Below, piece by piece: positions 8,295 through 17,285 of a DNA stretch of 64,000 nt (positions are counted from its first letter, which is position 1; each line of letters starts with the position of its first letter). Source of the DNA: CAYWPG01 sp964460035 (GTDB taxonomy: Bacteria; Pseudomonadota; Gammaproteobacteria; Nitrococcales; AK92); assembly GCA_964460035.1 (NCBI GenBank), contig CAYWPG010000019.1:1-64000 (forward strand), written 5' to 3'. The position numbers were made by a program, and so were the translations under genes. The notes under the pieces are model-generated. The model did not search any database. It had not been told where the DNA came from and saw nothing but the letters and a program-made list of their open reading frames with translations.

Positions 8295-8680
8295 CGCGTT
8301 CGCGCACGGCGACCCACTGGATCGCGGTAATCGAAGAAATTGACACCCCGATGCGGTTGCACCTGAATCAGTTCGCCTTCGACATCACCGCAAAGGGGTA
8401 GCGAGAGAATGCGCGCCTCCACGGCCTTGGCGGCTCGCCGATGCTCGGGTGGGGCATTGTCCTCGCCAGCGAGGCGCCAGTAATGGTGGTTCAAGCGCAT
8501 CAGGCCGGCACAGTCGGCCTGCTCCAGCGCTTCCGCAACCTCTACAGGCAACGCCTGTCCGGCCGCACCGGCTGCGGCGGTCAGTACCAGCCCGCTCAGG
8601 AGAACGACCAGCAGGGTATGGAAGCGATAGCGAATCCGGAAGCCATTGCGCCGGCGCAAATCGCAGCATCGGGGGCTCAT
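8291..8680 (-). CDS. Exported protein of unknown function, first gene of a three-gene operon
   Basis: 129 residues. A basic N-terminus (RRRNGFRIRYRF) precedes a hydrophobic core (TLLVVLLSGLVLTAAAGAAGQA), giving a signal peptide or anchor. The mature part has two cysteines spaced for a disulfide (DCAG and LCGD) and a 'LMRLNHHYWRLAGED' helix. It overlaps the next gene by four bases. No family recognised. An ATG slightly upstream in another frame is not used. Confidence 0.55.
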   Translation of the reverse strand: MSPRCCDLRRRNGFRIRYRFHTLLVVLLSGLVLTAAAGAAGQALPVEVAEALEQADCAGLMRLNHHYWRLAGEDNAPPEHRRAAKAVEARILSLPLCGDVEGELIQVQPHRGVNFFDYRDPVGRRARTR

Positions 8681-8791
8681 GCCGCGAGTATAGGAAGCCC
8701 GAATCGGAGGCTACCGCCGCGGGCGTCACAAAATGGCGATCGCGCCGGAAACCATAAGATCTTGTTTGACTTGACGTTAACCGCAGTCCGC

Positions 8792-9196
8792 TCAGCCGCC
8801 CGCGAGGTTGGACTCGATCCGCAACGGCGTTTCGGCTCTATCGTAGACGATGAAGCAGGACAGATCCCCGCCGCTGACAACGGTATCGGCCATCCGTTGC
8901 AGATGGGGGACGGCTTCCTGCGAGGCGGGAATATTGCCGTCTGCGCGGCTCAGAGTGGAGATGAGCACCAGGTCCCACGCCGGGTTGATCGCATCGGCCT
9001 CTTCCACCAGAGCGTTGAACGTCAGCCCTGGCTCGATCAGCTTGTCGGTTACCATTACCGGCGTCAGAGTGCTGGCCGGGCGCTCCGGATGCTGCGGATC
9101 TCTCATGCGTGCCACGCGGACGAACAGAATCAACAGGCGCATCGGCACTTCCTGCCGCATTCCCGTGTCGATCAAGTCGGCGAACCTCATGTCCAT
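8792..9196 (-). CDS. Uncharacterised cytosolic protein, 134 aa
   Basis: Start chosen at 9196 (MDMRFADLID...), with GAGGT about 7 bases upstream; the longer frame to 9652 has no plausible sequence at its N-terminus. The pattern 'RLLILFVRV', 'LTPVMVTDKLIEPGLTFNALVEEAD', 'WDLVLISTLSRADGNIPASQEAVPHLQRMADTV' and 'FIVYDRAETPLRI' resembles a small conserved proteobacterial family sometimes labelled ribonucleotide reductase subunit alpha. That label is misleading, because no catalytic cysteines or nucleotide sites are visible. Function unknown. Confidence 0.6.
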   Translation of the reverse strand: MDMRFADLIDTGMRQEVPMRLLILFVRVARMRDPQHPERPASTLTPVMVTDKLIEPGLTFNALVEEADAINPAWDLVLISTLSRADGNIPASQEAVPHLQRMADTVVSGGDLSCFIVYDRAETPLRIESNLAGG

Positions 9197-9500
9197 GCGC
9201 ACACCTCGAGCAACCCTACATACCAACCGCACCATTCGCGGCGCGGCAACAGCGAGGCACTGGCCACATCCAACACTGAATGGGGGTTTGCCAAATTCAT
9301 TACCAGTTGCTAAAACGGCTGTGCCCGCGGCGGAGAAAACGCCGCGGCAATCTGCCAGAGCGGCCCTGCAGCGCGCCGCAGGGCAACCGACGGAACCGAA
9401 TCCAGGGTGATCTTCGTCAGCATCCTGCCAAGAGGTTTCAGCAAAGCGCACGCCGCGCCTGACCGGCGCGTTATGCTGTCGCCGCCGGAAAGGAGAACCT
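9197..9500. other. Intergenic region with two tandem hairpins
   Basis: No gene seen. It separates divergent genes. Two GC-rich hairpins follow each other: CCGCGGCG (9325-9332) / CGCCGCGG (9340-9347), and CCCTGC / GCAGGG at about 9364-9383. Neither has a T-run, so a terminator role is not supported. The ribosome site for the next gene (GGAAAGGAG, around 9487-9495) lies at the end. Confidence 0.5.
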
Positions 9501-9887
9501 ATGAACTCGTGGTACGGAATCGTCAAGCACATCCATATGAGCGCCGCTATGCTCAGTGTGGCGCTGTTCTTCATGCGCGGTAACTGGATGATATTCCGGC
9601 CGGAGCGCCTGCAGCAGCGTTGGGTGAAAATAGTGCCGCACGTGATCGACACCGTGCTGCTGGTCAGCGCCCTGGTGCTCGCGTATCAGTTCTTGCAGTT
9701 TCCCGTACCGCGTAGCTGGCTGGCTGCCAAAATAGCGGGCCTGCTCGTTTACATCGGTTTGGGCATGATCGCGCTCAAGCGCGGCAAGACGCTCGCTATT
9801 CGCATCACGGCTTTTATCGCCGCGCTGGTCACGGTGGGTTATATCTACGCGGTGGCGTTCAGCAAGCAGCCCTGGCCCTTCGGCTGA
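9501..9887 (+). CDS. SirB2 family membrane protein
   Basis: 128 residues with four hydrophobic segments. The start 'WYGIVKHIHMSAAMLSVALFFMR' and the 'RWVKIVPHVIDTVLLVSAL' and 'WLAAKIAGLLVYIGLGMIALKRG' segments are characteristic of SirB2. The family is named from an operon associated with Salmonella invasion gene regulation but is widespread and has no settled function. AAGGAG stands upstream of the ATG at a good distance. Likely monocistronic. Confidence 0.85.
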   Translation: MNSWYGIVKHIHMSAAMLSVALFFMRGNWMIFRPERLQQRWVKIVPHVIDTVLLVSALVLAYQFLQFPVPRSWLAAKIAGLLVYIGLGMIALKRGKTLAIRITAFIAALVTVGYIYAVAFSKQPWPFG

Positions 9888-9969
9888 ACCGGGCGCAGCT
9901 AAGCGCGAGCGCGCTTGCGGCCGTTTCTCCGCCCGACTCCGGCTCCAGAGCGCCGAATCCGGCGACGCG

Positions 9970-10182
9970 CTACGGCAGGTGCTTAGCGTCAGCCGTCCAG
10001 CGTCCAACCGCCGGGTAGTGCCGCAGCAGGTAGTCGCTGCCATCATCGCCTAGCACATGAAAGCAGCGCTGTCCGGGCTCTCTCCATCGCGCCTGTATCG
10101 CAGCCACCTCGACCCGCCGTTTGCCGGCATAGAATCGCCGGGGGCTCCCCCCGGGCGCCAGCGTTTCGACCTCAACCCTCAT
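9970..10182 (-). CDS. Small conserved protein, paralogue of the gene at 20995-21222
   Basis: 70 residues, starting at 10182 after an AGAGAGG ribosome site; the longer frame is not supported. It shares its layout with the 75-residue protein encoded at 20995-21222: both open with an acidic/hydrophobic strand (VEVET or IHVET), then RFY or VFY, (G/K)RR, a V/I-rich strand, W, and 'DDG.(V/Y)(Y)(L/I)LRH' followed by a Trp. This resembles a small all-beta family, possibly DUF6504-like. No catalytic residues are visible. Function unknown. Confidence 0.65.
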   Translation of the reverse strand: MRVEVETLAPGGSPRRFYAGKRRVEVAAIQARWREPGQRCFHVLGDDGSDYLLRHYPAVGRWTADAKHLP

Positions 10183-10569
10183 GGCCACACCTCTCTTCCC
10201 CGGTACGCCGCGCGGCTGCAATCGGCTTTGCGAAACACATGGGGGTCGTCGACAGCCCAGGCCAGCAGGTGAAATAACACAGCACAATCCCCAGCTTTGA
10301 AAGCCTGTTGCACTCGTTGCGCATACCGCAGCCCTATAGGGTGTCCGGCGCACTATGGGCGATTGCCTCGCGCAGCGAGGACGGGCACCGGGAGGAAACC
10401 GCAACAGCGCCGGACTGGCGTCCCCGCCGCACACCGGCGGCGTGCGCCACAGTTCATCCAGCCTACCGGGCTAGGCTCAGACATGGATGGCGCTGAGCCG
10501 GCGTCTCGCCAGGCGCAGCCGCGCGATTCGGCCGGCCCACCCAGCGCCCGCAGCCGGGAGAGGAACACG
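10183..10569. other. Intergenic region between divergent genes
   Basis: 387 bases with no convincing gene or RNA. Frames in it have atypical composition. It should hold the divergent promoters of the small protein gene (minus strand) and of the membrane protein gene at 10570. A stretch around 10270-10320 is relatively AT-rich. Confidence 0.4.
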
Positions 10570-11307
10570 ATGGCCCAGCACGCCCACCCTATCGAACGCG
10601 AGTTCACACCTGTATCGCGGCCGCTAAAAGTGCCCGTCGGCCATGGTTGGCATTGGATAGCGGACGGCTTCAGGCTCTTCACTCGGGCACCGCTGACGCT
10701 GATCGCGATGGTCGTATTGTGGTTCCTGGCGGCGGCCGCCCTCAGTTTCATACCGCTGCTCGGCCCGATCGCCGCAACGGTGCTCGCACCGGTACTATTC
10801 GGCGGCTTCATGCTGGCCTGCGACCGGCTGCAGCGCGACGAAGCGATAACCGTCAGCCTGCTATTCAGCGGCTTCTCTGGGCACGGCGGGGCACTCACGC
10901 TAGTCGGCGCGCTTTATCTGGCCGGCCTGCTGTTGCTGGGATTGGTTGCGAACATCTTCGATTTATTGGCCGGCAGCCCCGCAGGACCGACCGCTGCCGG
11001 ACCAGTCGCTGCCGCCGTGCTTGCCTCGGCATTATCCATTCCGCTGACGATGGCCCTATGGCATGCGCCGGCCCTGGTCATCCTCAAGCAGTACCCGCCG
11101 GCCGCAGCCATGCGCCAGAGCTTCTTGGGGGCGGCCGCCAACCTGCCCGCTTTTCTCGTGTTCCTGTTGCTCAGCCTGGCACTCAGCATCGTCGCGGCCA
11201 TACCGGCATTGCTTGGCTATCTGATCTGGGGGCCGGTGGCGCTAAGCGCTGTCTATTGCAGCTTCCGCGACATCTACCATGAACAGCGCAGTCCGCTGTC
11301 GGCATAG
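10570..11307 (+). CDS. BPSS1780 family polytopic membrane protein
   Basis: 245 residues. After a polar N-terminus it has 'VPVGHGWHWIADGFRLFTRAPLTL', which is the typical opening of the BPSS1780/DUF2189-like family. About six hydrophobic segments follow, including glycine/alanine-rich stretches and 'FRDIY' near the C-terminus. The ATG at 10570 follows GGGAGAGGAACACG; the longer frame to 10297 is not supported. Inner membrane; no known activity. Confidence 0.75.
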   Translation: MAQHAHPIEREFTPVSRPLKVPVGHGWHWIADGFRLFTRAPLTLIAMVVLWFLAAAALSFIPLLGPIAATVLAPVLFGGFMLACDRLQRDEAITVSLLFSGFSGHGGALTLVGALYLAGLLLLGLVANIFDLLAGSPAGPTAAGPVAAAVLASALSIPLTMALWHAPALVILKQYPPAAAMRQSFLGAAANLPAFLVFLLLSLALSIVAAIPALLGYLIWGPVALSAVYCSFRDIYHEQRSPLSA

Positions 11308-11397
11308 ACCGCCGACGATCTTCCTCGGTCAGCAACTATTGATGCGCTGATATTCGGCCCTAGGTCTAGTACATCGCTGACCGGTAGGGGCTTGGCA

Positions 11398-12504
11398 ATG
11401 AGTCTCATGCGAATGTTTCTTGGCGCTGTGCTTGGTCTTACGCTCACCACCCTGGCCCAGGCGCAGCCTTCCACCCCCCCTGACAACGCCCAACAAAGCG
11501 GCGTGCCCACTGCCAGTATCGCACCCATGCTGGAGAACGTGCTGCCCGCGGTGGTGAACATTTCGGTACACGGTGTGGCCGCGATGGAGTCGCACCCTCT
11601 GATGAACGACCCATTCTTCCGCCGCTTCTTCGGCGAGGAGGGAATGCCCGAACAACAGGAATTTCAAGCTGCAGGTTCGGGGGTGATCGTCGACCCGGAG
11701 AATGGCTACATCATCACCAGCGCTCATGTACTGGAGCAAGCGGACAAGATTCTCGTCACGCTCAACAGCGGCGAGCAGCTGCCGGCAGAGCTGGTCGGCA
11801 GCGACCCGGGTACGGATATTGCGGTAATACGGGTAGAACCGCAGGAAGGCGTGCAGCTGCAAGGCCTGCCGTGGGCCGACGCCTCCCAGCTGCGCGTAGG
11901 CGATTTCGTAGCCGCGGTCGGCAACCCCTTCGGGCTGAACCAGACCGTCACCACCGGCGTCATCAGCGCGCTCGGGCGCACCGGGCTTGGCGTACAAGGC
12001 TACGAGGATTTCATCCAAACCGACGCGTCCATCAATCCCGGCCACTCGGGCGGGGCGCTGGTCAACATGAACGGCGAGCTGATCGGCATCAACTCGGCCA
12101 TCCTCTCCCCCGGCGGCGGCAACATAGGCATAGGCTTCGCCATTCCCGTGAGCATGGCGGAGGTCGTATTCCAGCAGCTGGTCGAGCACGGCACCGTGAG
12201 GCGAGGGCAGCTGGGAATCCTGGCGCAGGATCTGAACGCGTCGCTGGCAAAAACGCTGCAGACCGAAGCCAAGCAGGGCGCGGTAATCGCCGAAGTGGAG
12301 CCAGGCTCGCCTGCCGCGGCGGCCGGACTGCAGGCCGGAGATGTCGTGGTTGCCGTCAACGGCGCGGAAATCACCGGCGCCGGGGAACTGCGTACCCGCA
12401 TCGGCATGAAGGAGCTGGGCGAGGAGGTCGACATCACCGTCGACCGTGAAGGAAAGCGCTTCCAGCGCCGTATCACGGTAACCGATCTAGCAACCACCGA
12501 ATAA
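11398..12504 (+). CDS. Periplasmic HtrA/Deg-family serine protease with one PDZ domain
   Basis: 368 residues with a signal peptide (cleaved near AQA-QPS), a trypsin-like domain (about 40-255) and a single PDZ domain (about 265-360). The triad is His110 (SAHV), Asp140 (TDIAV) and Ser217. The active-site motif reads GHSGG rather than the usual GNSGG, so residue 216 is His. The short flexible Q-linker and LA loop are retained. One PDZ instead of two is like DegS, but the N-terminus looks cleavable, not an anchor. ATG at 11398 is preceded by GGGG; a TTG two codons earlier is an alternative. It should degrade or sense misfolded envelope proteins. Confidence 0.88.
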   Translation: MSLMRMFLGAVLGLTLTTLAQAQPSTPPDNAQQSGVPTASIAPMLENVLPAVVNISVHGVAAMESHPLMNDPFFRRFFGEEGMPEQQEFQAAGSGVIVDPENGYIITSAHVLEQADKILVTLNSGEQLPAELVGSDPGTDIAVIRVEPQEGVQLQGLPWADASQLRVGDFVAAVGNPFGLNQTVTTGVISALGRTGLGVQGYEDFIQTDASINPGHSGGALVNMNGELIGINSAILSPGGGNIGIGFAIPVSMAEVVFQQLVEHGTVRRGQLGILAQDLNASLAKTLQTEAKQGAVIAEVEPGSPAAAAGLQAGDVVVAVNGAEITGAGELRTRIGMKELGEEVDITVDREGKRFQRRITVTDLATTE

Positions 12505-12826
12505 CGCGACGCCAATCGGACATGACACTGCGCCCCGCGCCCGCCGCGGCGGCGCAGTCCGTTGCCGACGCCGCTTCGATTGCCCCCGCAGGCGCCGGTT
12601 CGCTAGCATGCGGGGTGGCATTCCATTCGTTTGCGTAGCCGAGCACGCACGCCGCTCGTCCAGCTCCCTGCGCCAGCGCATAGGCAGGGCAGGCCAGCGC
12701 TGTGCCGTGCCACACCACCACCCGAGGTCCCGTCGCGCATGGCAGCGCACCGTGGTCTACGCAAGCGCATGACGATAATCACAATCGCTAACTCGAACAC
12801 TCTCGAATCAATTTGAGGAGCACTCG
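12505..12826. other. Intergenic region after the HtrA-type gene
   Basis: 322 bases without a convincing gene. A hairpin with 8-bp arms ACTGCGCC (12527-12534) / GGCGCAGT (12551-12558) follows the protease gene but lacks a T-run. AT-richer sequence at 12770-12815 probably holds the promoter of the hydroxy-acid oxidase; its ribosome site is GAGGAG. Confidence 0.45.
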
Positions 12827-13993
12827 ATGAGCAGGCACTACGGCGATTACCAGCTACGCATCTACCAAGCCGGCCTGAAGGGGGAACGTCCGCGGCTGCC
12901 CATGCGCATGGCCGATCTGGAGCAGGCTGCGAAGGCCATACTGCCGCCTGAGTCCTATTGGTACGTCGCCGGCGGGGCGGGCGAGATCACCATGCGGGCC
13001 AACCGCGAGGCATTCGATCGTTACCCGATCTTGCCGCGCATGCTGGGCGACGTTTCCACTCGCGACCTGAGCATCGAGCTGTTCGGACACCGTTATCCCT
13101 CGCCGATGCTGCTGGCGCCTATCGGCGTTCAGAGCATTATTTGCGAGGAGGCGGAACTTGCCGTCGCGCGCGCGGCCGCGGAGCTGCAAGTGCCGCTGAT
13201 CCTCTCCACCGTCTCGGCGCAGTCCATGGAGGCGGTAGCCGAAACCATGGGCGAGGCTCCGCGCTGGTTCCAGCTTTACTGGCCCAAGAGCGACGAACTG
13301 GCGGCAAGCTTCGTACGCCGCGCGGAAGCTGCGGGTTACCAGGCGATTGTGGTCACCCTAGATACCAAGATGATGGCATGGCGCGAGCGCGATCTGACGA
13401 ACGCCTTCCTGCCGTTTCTGAAGGGGCAGGGTTTGGCCAATTACATCTCGGACCCTGTCTTTAGAGAAGGGCTGGAAGCGCCGCCGGAAGAAGACATGTG
13501 GCCGTCCATCCGCCGGTGGGGACACGAATTCGCCGACCCGAGCAAGACCTGGAAGGATTTGGAGAAGCTGCGCGCGGCCACCAAGCTGCCGATCCTGCTC
13601 AAGGGTATTTTGCATCCGGACGATGCCCGTCTGGCGCTGGAGCATGGCGTGGACGGCATCATCGTATCCAACCACGGCGGCCGCCAGGTCGACGGCGCCA
13701 TCGCTGCCATCGACGCGCTGCCGGGCGTCAAGGCGGTGGTGGGCGATAGAGTCCCGCTGCTGTTCGACAGCGGCATCCGCACCGGCTCGGACATCCTCAA
13801 GGCCAAGGCTTTAGGAGCCGATGCCGTGCTGCTGGGAAGGCCGTACATCTGGGGCTTGGCGCTGGGCGGTAGCGAAGGCGTTGCCGAAGTCATCCGGCGG
13901 CTGCTCGCCGATCTGGACCTGTCCATGGCGCTTGCCGGCTGTGCCCGCTTCCGCGATATAGGTCCCGAGCTGCTCGCGCGGCCGAATCGCTGA
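12827..13993 (+). CDS. FMN-dependent alpha-hydroxy-acid oxidising enzyme (lactate 2-monooxygenase-like)
   Basis: 388 residues of the FMN-binding TIM-barrel family. The catalytic base is His283 in SNHGGRQ with the arginine that binds the carboxylate. FMN contacts include 'LLAPIGVQSI', 'TLDTKMMAWRERDL' and the phosphate site 'SGIRTGSDILKAKALGAD' and 'LLGRPYIWGLALGG'. The start 'YGDYQLRIYQAGLKGERPRLP' and the insert between residues 180 and 225 are closer to lactate 2-monooxygenase than to LldD. No L-lactate operon genes lie nearby, so physiological substrate is uncertain. Strong GAGGAG ribosome site. Confidence 0.85.
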   Translation: MSRHYGDYQLRIYQAGLKGERPRLPMRMADLEQAAKAILPPESYWYVAGGAGEITMRANREAFDRYPILPRMLGDVSTRDLSIELFGHRYPSPMLLAPIGVQSIICEEAELAVARAAAELQVPLILSTVSAQSMEAVAETMGEAPRWFQLYWPKSDELAASFVRRAEAAGYQAIVVTLDTKMMAWRERDLTNAFLPFLKGQGLANYISDPVFREGLEAPPEEDMWPSIRRWGHEFADPSKTWKDLEKLRAATKLPILLKGILHPDDARLALEHGVDGIIVSNHGGRQVDGAIAAIDALPGVKAVVGDRVPLLFDSGIRTGSDILKAKALGADAVLLGRPYIWGLALGGSEGVAEVIRRLLADLDLSMALAGCARFRDIGPELLARPNR

Positions 13994-14061
13994 GCGAAGC
14001 CGGCACTGCCGTTCGCACGGAAGCGCCGCGTCCTGTGTCGACAGACGGGACGCGGCGCGCG

Positions 14062-15834
14062 CTATCCGCGCGCTGTGGCGGCATCCGTCATGGCGGCGAT
14101 GTCCTTGAGCAAGGACAGCATCTGGGCAACATGCGCTTCGCACTGCTGCAGATGGGTCTCCAGCGCAACGCCCTCCTGGGCGAGGCTGTCCAGCTTGGAG
14201 AGCAGCTTGCCGTGATCGTCCTGATGCGCGAGCACCGCCTGCTCAACGCCTCCCGCCTGACGGTGCACCTTCGCCATCGCCTCGCCTATCGTCGCCATGG
14301 CTCGCCGCAAGCCAGCCGTATCGTTGTGCATCGCGCTGGCCATTCGACAGCTCTTGCTGCCTATCGCCAGCAGCGACTGCGCCTGATCTGCCAAGCGCTG
14401 CAAAGTCGTGTCTATATCGGTGGTAGCCACGCTGGTCTGTCCGGCCAGCGCACGTATTTCCTCAGCAACGACACCGAAACCCTTGCCCGACGATCCGGCG
14501 CGCGAAGCCTCGATGGTCGCGTTGAGCGCCAGCAGGTTGGTCTGCTTGGCAATGCCGATCATACCCTTGGCCGACTTGCCGATACGAGCCAGCGCCGTGT
14601 TCAACTCATGCAACAGGCTGTCGACCGCGCCCACGGACTGGCTGAGAACGCCCAGGTCGGATTCCGCCATGCCCGCCCGTCGATCCGATTGCCGCAGCGC
14701 CTCCGTGGCGCCTGAAGCATTGTCACGCGTATGGTGAACCGCTTCGACCACGGCTCGGCGGTGCTCATCGATACTGCCGACGACACCGCGCAGCTCTTCG
14801 AATAACGCCTGCTGACGGCGAATGCGCCCGCGCAGCTGCCGCGTGCTCTCGATCGCCTCGTCCAAATCGCTCAAGTGACCGGTGCAGCCGGCAGCGAGCC
14901 AGTCGGCCAGATCCACCCAGGGCCCGCCCGCTTGCAGCCGCTGGTTCAGTTCGTGGAGGAAACTGCTGCTGCCAGCGGTGCGCTCGCCGATCCGCGCCAG
15001 CGCCTGCGCCGCTTCGACCGCCTCCTTGGAGGCCGCGGTAAGGCCGGCTACCGCTTGGGCGTAGTAGGCGTCTATGGCGTCTACCGCCGCATCCACCGCT
15101 TGCGCATCCTGTTCCGCTTGACGAATCACGGCTCCCACCTGATTCAGACTCTCGCGCAGGGCATCGGCGTGTTCGCTGACGGTTTCCGCCTGTAATGTGC
15201 TCTCGCCGCCGCTGCCGATCAGGCGCTCGATCAGCTCCGTGAGCTCCTCGAGAATGCTGTGGATCTCGGTGGTGGCAGCGGCCGTCTGTTGGGCGAGTTC
15301 TTTGACATGCTCCGCCACCACGGCGAAGCCGCGACCCACCTCTCCTGCGCGGGTCGCTTCGATGGTTGCGTTAAGCGCAAGCAGATTGGTCTGGCGGGCG
15401 ATCAGGCTGATACCGTTGGCCGCCTCGGAGACGCCACGCAGCGCATCGTTGAGCGCGCCCAGCTGCGCTTCGATATCGGTTACCGACGCGCTCATGGCCT
15501 TGATGTCTTCCAGCGAGCGCGAAATGGCTTTCTGCAATCGCACCACGTCGGTGCTGGCATCGATAGCGTGCGAACAGGCCTCGCGGGTAGCCGTTGCCAC
15601 CTGCTTGTTGCGCTCTGCCATCGCCTGCGCGATGGACACCACTTCGGCGAAACGCTCCGATCCGTGGCGAATCCGTCGACTGACCTCGTCGATCAGGCGC
15701 GCGATTTCCTCGTCCTCGCCGGCGCGGCCTTGCAGTCGCTGCGTGAGCTGCATCGCCAGTTTCGCGTCTCGGTCGGCGACCGCCGCTACCGTGCCAGAAT
15801 TACCGCGCCTACGCCGCCATTGCCACTTGACCAT
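14062..15834 (-). CDS. Cytosolic methyl-accepting chemotaxis protein with two signalling tips
   Basis: 590 residues, almost entirely coiled coil, with no transmembrane segment. It contains two complete receptor hairpin tips: residues about 142-192 (core [20 protein letters not shown]) and about 425-475 (core [20 protein letters not shown]). Each is followed by the normal '[16 protein letters not shown]' or '[16 protein letters not shown]' return. The region 283-347 between them (with [19 protein letters not shown]) is not a recognisable sensor or CZB domain. Ordinary receptors have one tip per chain and dimerise; this chain could fold as an internal dimer. The target is presumably CheA/CheW, or a non-chemotactic pathway. 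No che genes are in the window. The ribosome site is weak. Confidence 0.85.
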   Translation of the reverse strand: MVKWQWRRRRGNSGTVAAVADRDAKLAMQLTQRLQGRAGEDEEIARLIDEVSRRIRHGSERFAEVVSIAQAMAERNKQVATATREACSHAIDASTDVVRLQKAISRSLEDIKAMSASVTDIEAQLGALNDALRGVSEAANGISLIARQTNLLALNATIEATRAGEVGRGFAVVAEHVKELAQQTAAATTEIHSILEELTELIERLIGSGGESTLQAETVSEHADALRESLNQVGAVIRQAEQDAQAVDAAVDAIDAYYAQAVAGLTAASKEAVEAAQALARIGERTAGSSSFLHELNQRLQAGGPWVDLADWLAAGCTGHLSDLDEAIESTRQLRGRIRRQQALFEELRGVVGSIDEHRRAVVEAVHHTRDNASGATEALRQSDRRAGMAESDLGVLSQSVGAVDSLLHELNTALARIGKSAKGMIGIAKQTNLLALNATIEASRAGSSGKGFGVVAEEIRALAGQTSVATTDIDTTLQRLADQAQSLLAIGSKSCRMASAMHNDTAGLRRAMATIGEAMAKVHRQAGGVEQAVLAHQDDHGKLLSKLDSLAQEGVALETHLQQCEAHVAQMLSLLKDIAAMTDAATARG

Positions 15835-15950
15835 TGTGTCGACACCCCGCGCTCGCTAAGGATCTGCTCCGCCCGTACAGGGACGCCTGGGTATCTGGCA
15901 GTAGCGGCAGCGCGAGCCGAAGCTTGAGAGCTGCCAGCGCCAAGGCGCCA

Positions 15951-16946
15951 TCAAAATCGGTAGCTCGCTCCCAGCGACCAGCCGCTGGTGCGAGCGCCCG
16001 GCTCGGCCGGGGTCGCTTCTGCACTGCGCCCTTCGCGATAGGGCACCAGACGCTGTGCGGACTCGTTGTTTATCCAGGCATAGTTCCAGTAGAAGCTGAA
16101 GTTGGGCGACAGCTCCAGCTCAACCCCAACCGCCCATTGCTCGGCATCGCGCTCTTCGGCCTCGGCCGCCAGACGGTAGTACTGTATCCGATAGGCCGTG
16201 CTGCCGGGCCGATACCGTAGCCCCACCCCCCAAACGGTGTCGTCCGGATCGTGAGCGCGCTGGTACAACGCGACTGCGCGTACGGCGTTCGCCTCATAGC
16301 CCCAAGCGAAACGATCCGCGCGGCGCTGCTCGGCCTCCTCGCGCGCCCAGCCCAGATACATGCCACCGTGGCCGTAACTCAAGGCCATGCTCAGCACATC
16401 CTCATCGTCGTCCTCGCCTTGGTCCGAGCGATCGCCGCCAACGCCGTAGTGCACATCGATCACCCAGTTGCCCAAGGGCGGAGTACGGTAGTGGACGCCA
16501 TTGCGGATGCTCTCATCGAACCCGCGGCCTGGGTCAGTGGCCGCAGCATCTTCGAACTGGTTGCGGGTGAGGTTGCGGGCCGAGCCGAGCTGGTTGGCGA
16601 ACAAATCGACGTTCTGCCCCATCGCCTTCATAGGCGTGTCGAAATGGCCGGCGCGCAACAGTCCCAGGCCGCCCTGAATACCCACGAACGAGTCCTGTAT
16701 GCGGACCTCGCTGTCGCCGCTAGCCGCGTCCACCCCGGCTTCGAGCTGAAAGAACGCGTGGCCCCGCCCCAGCGCGTGGACTCCGCGCACCCCGACACGA
16801 CTTTCGTTATCGTACAGATCGGTTCGGCTTTCGATGCCGTCGTCGGTCCCGTCCAGCGACAAGTTCACTTGGCCGTACACTTCAGCCTGGGCAGCCGCCA
16901 GCCCCGGCAGCAAGGCCAGCACTATCGCCGCATAGATGCGCTTCAT
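15951..16946 (-). CDS. Gram-negative general porin
   Basis: 331 residues with a signal peptide (MKRIYAAIVLALLPGLAAAQA) and the classical opening of the mature chain 'EVYGQVNLSLDG' followed by 'ESRVGVRGVHALGRGHAFFQLEAGV' (a 16-stranded trimeric porin of the OmpC/Neisserial type). It ends '...WSLGASYRF' with a terminal Phe. A GGGGGAGGGGGA ribosome site fixes the ATG at 16946. It has an acidic loop stretch 'QGEDDDEDV', which favours cations. Downstream of a long untranslated region; monocistronic. Confidence 0.88.
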   Translation of the reverse strand: MKRIYAAIVLALLPGLAAAQAEVYGQVNLSLDGTDDGIESRTDLYDNESRVGVRGVHALGRGHAFFQLEAGVDAASGDSEVRIQDSFVGIQGGLGLLRAGHFDTPMKAMGQNVDLFANQLGSARNLTRNQFEDAAATDPGRGFDESIRNGVHYRTPPLGNWVIDVHYGVGGDRSDQGEDDDEDVLSMALSYGHGGMYLGWAREEAEQRRADRFAWGYEANAVRAVALYQRAHDPDDTVWGVGLRYRPGSTAYRIQYYRLAAEAEERDAEQWAVGVELELSPNFSFYWNYAWINNESAQRLVPYREGRSAEATPAEPGARTSGWSLGASYRF

Positions 16947-17285
16947 TCCCCCTCCCCCGGATAGCAACGCTGAACCTGGCCCTAGCCGGCATTGCCGTGC
17001 TGGGGCGCAAGCGGGCCTGCGCTTGTGCTGCCCGCCTTGTTTCGTTGCGCCTAAGGATAACTCTCCGGTGCCCGCAAAGCGTGCTCCGCCTGCTTTTACC
17101 GCCCGGCAGGGGTTGTGATTGACGATGGTGAACTACCAAGTACCCACAAAGGAGTGCCTGGCGCTTGGCCGCAGCGGTTCGCTGGGCACCCTGGCGGCAA
17201 AGCGCAGTCCGCTGCAGCGCTTTGGACAGCAGCCGTACCAGACGGGCTGCCTGGCAGCAGCTTGGGCATCAAGGTGCATACGGAC
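16947..17285. other. Divergent intergenic region between porin and pyruvyltransferase
   Basis: 339 bases between divergent genes; the long frame to 17115 through it lacks family similarity. It carries an inverted repeat CAAAGCGC (17198-17205) / GCGCTTTG (17217-17224) near the pyruvyltransferase side, a possible operator or hairpin. It should contain both promoters; no perfect sigma-70 box is evident. Confidence 0.4.

Noticed and set aside
9197..9652. N-terminal extension of the 8792-9196 gene to 9652
   Set aside because: Extra residues show no family similarity; a ribosome site supports the start at 9196.
14700..15000. CZB zinc-binding domain between the two receptor tips
   Set aside because: One Cys and a few His occur, but the His-Cys spacing and Trp pattern of CZB is absent.
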